Assembly (NCBI GenBank): GCA_002411175.1 | Contig: DHRN01000001.1 | Location: 1-7,157 of the forward strand | Source: Anaerolineaceae bacterium UBA5311 | Lineage (GTDB): Bacteria; Chloroflexota; Anaerolineae; Anaerolineales; Anaerolineaceae | Direction: 5' to 3' | DNA length: 7,157 bases | Part shown: in pieces, positions 6,140 to 7,157 of the stretch | Numbering within the stretch: the first letter of the stretch is position 1 | Layout of the letters: every line of letters starts with the position of its first letter | Program-made: the position numbers and the translations under genes | Notes under the pieces: model-generated | Database searches by the model: none | What the model was told of the DNA's origin: nothing | The model's input: the letters and a program-made list of their open reading frames with translations, nothing else

Positions 6140-7039
6140 TTAAAACAGGGACTCGTGTGGGTTTTTCTCGTCCAGTTTTGCCAAGGCATAAGAGGCAGCT
6201 GCCGCAACCAGGAAGAGCAGCGCGCAGACCAGAATCACTCCCCAGCCGCTGACACCCCTGGGGATAATCGCTGCGGTGGAGCCGAGTACCACACCAATAA
6301 TCAAGTGATACATAATGGCGTAATGCTTCGAAAACAGCCAGTTGACAAACTTGGCAAAGATTAAAATGACCAGAACCACACCAAGGATCAGTGGAATGAT
6401 CACGCCCATTTGCAGGTTTTTGATGCCATTCGCCATTGGATGATAGAGCCCCAGGTAGATCAGGAAGTTGGATGGGCTCAGTCCGGGCACTACCAGCCCT
6501 AATCCGGTGAGCGCTCCGCTGAGCAGCCAGGCAAAGAAACTGGGCTCAACCTGCACATTTCGGATCGAGTCCACCCAGCGCATCCATAAGAAAATGCCGA
6601 TTGCTGCCACCAGCATCAACAGCCAATGCCAGTTTCTACGCCCTTGCTTCCCCGCAGTCTTGACCAGTGATGGGATCGTGCCGGCAATAAAACCGATAAA
6701 CATCCAGGTGAATTGGGCAGCATAATTATCGAAAGCGAAATCAATCACCGCTGAAAAAGCGATGACACCTAACACACCGCCAATCCCGACGGGCAGGAAA
6801 AAGCGCAGATGCTCAACGAACTTGTTACGAATATCTGCCAGCCAGCGCAGCAGGGGTTCGTAAATACCAAAAACTACCATCATCACCCCACCGGACAAGC
6901 CTGGAGTGATCGCACCAATACCGGCTAAAAAGCCTTTCACAAAACGTACCAGCCAACCAACGACTGTGTTGCCTGTCTTGAATGAACTTAATTCATCGTT
7001 GGTGGTTATTTCTTCATAAGTTTCTTTATCTGAATTCAT
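6140..7039 (-). CDS. popT: DUF368 membrane protein, PopT-family undecaprenyl-phosphate translocase
   Basis: A 299-residue integral membrane protein. DUF368 members (PopT) are known to return undecaprenyl phosphate, the lipid carrier for cell-wall and surface polymers, across the membrane. A polar N-terminus (1-24) is followed by hydrophobic segments at about 27-60, 76-100, 108-127, 137-153, 168-199, 210-238, 242-260 and 265-287, then a charged tail. The family signature is present as TPGLSGG (45-51) with GIYEPLL (58-64). A second related half has VPGLSPSN (184-191) with GLYHPMANGI (197-206). In both halves PGLS and G-I/L-Y are 12 residues apart, which shows the internal duplication. In the second half the usual SGS-like stretch reads SPSN. 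ATG 7039 follows an in-frame stop, so no upstream start exists. The nearby ribosome site is weak (GTGAG, 7049-7045). Transport function is inferred from the family. Confidence 0.9.
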   Translation of the reverse strand: MNSDKETYEEITTNDELSSFKTGNTVVGWLVRFVKGFLAGIGAITPGLSGGVMMVVFGIYEPLLRWLADIRNKFVEHLRFFLPVGIGGVLGVIAFSAVIDFAFDNYAAQFTWMFIGFIAGTIPSLVKTAGKQGRRNWHWLLMLVAAIGIFLWMRWVDSIRNVQVEPSFFAWLLSGALTGLGLVVPGLSPSNFLIYLGLYHPMANGIKNLQMGVIIPLILGVVLVILIFAKFVNWLFSKHYAIMYHLIIGVVLGSTAAIIPRGVSGWGVILVCALLFLVAAAASYALAKLDEKNPHESLF

Positions 7040-7068
7040 GTCGGCTCACTTTTTGTTTTCTCCCGTCC

Positions 7069-7097
7069 ATTCTACAACAAACTGGCAATTCGGTTAA
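7069..7097 (-). promoter_or_regulatory. probable promoter of the DUF368 gene
   Basis: On the - strand TTAACC (7097-7092) and TAGAAT (7074-7069) are spaced by 17 bases, matching the sigma70 consensus at 4 of 6 and 5 of 6 positions. Initiation near 7062 would give a leader of about 20 bases. Nothing recognisable lies between 7098 and 7157. Confidence 0.5.
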
Positions 7098-7157
7098 AAA
7101 AAGCCTAATCGAAACAGCAATTCTCAATATGCATGTGTTTAGATTTAAAGGGGGAGC

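Noticed and set aside
5914..6207. Minus-strand open frame overlapping the end of the DUF368 gene and the start of the phosphoribosyltransferase gene
   Set aside because: It reads through the intergenic hairpin and promoter region in another frame, with a composition unlike a real protein.

Overview
The window holds five protein genes and their control regions, and looks like the chromosome of a Chloroflexota bacterium, perhaps of Anaerolineae type. That is an inference. It rests on PheT features I recall from Chloroflexus-type proteins (an insertion in the B1 domain, a GMPLADY-type segment, an extended B5 loop), on a T-box leader outside an obviously Firmicute context, and on an intergenic cluster of TTCCCTAC-ended palindromes. 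No sequence search was run. There are no tRNA or rRNA genes, CRISPR arrays, transposases or phage genes.

Left part (1-4263, + strand): a strong sigma70-type promoter (27-54) fires just ahead of a complete T-box leader (62-294). The leader has a UUC specifier, the conserved T-box sequence and competing antiterminator and terminator helices. It controls pheS (323-1357) and pheT (1373-3916), the two subunits of phenylalanyl-tRNA synthetase. A third gene (3928-4263) starts at TTG only 11 bases after pheT and encodes a single-domain DsrE/YedF-C-terminal-like protein. The leader should therefore couple expression of all three genes to uncharged tRNA-Phe.

Middle (4264-4573): a non-coding gap between two converging genes. 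It contains a 14-bp perfect palindrome, several imperfect palindromic repeats (two of them in tandem with a 43-base period) and a possible minus-strand terminator.

Right part (4574-7039, - strand): a nicotinate phosphoribosyltransferase-family protein (NAD salvage) and, upstream of it, a DUF368 membrane protein of the PopT undecaprenyl-phosphate translocase family. A 222-base gap with its own -10 element and a hairpin separates them, so they may be separate transcription units. A promoter for the DUF368 gene is visible at 7069-7097.

Most of the window is core housekeeping. The points most worth following up are the DsrE-like gene under T-box control, the altered second signature of the DUF368 protein, and the palindromic repeat cluster.
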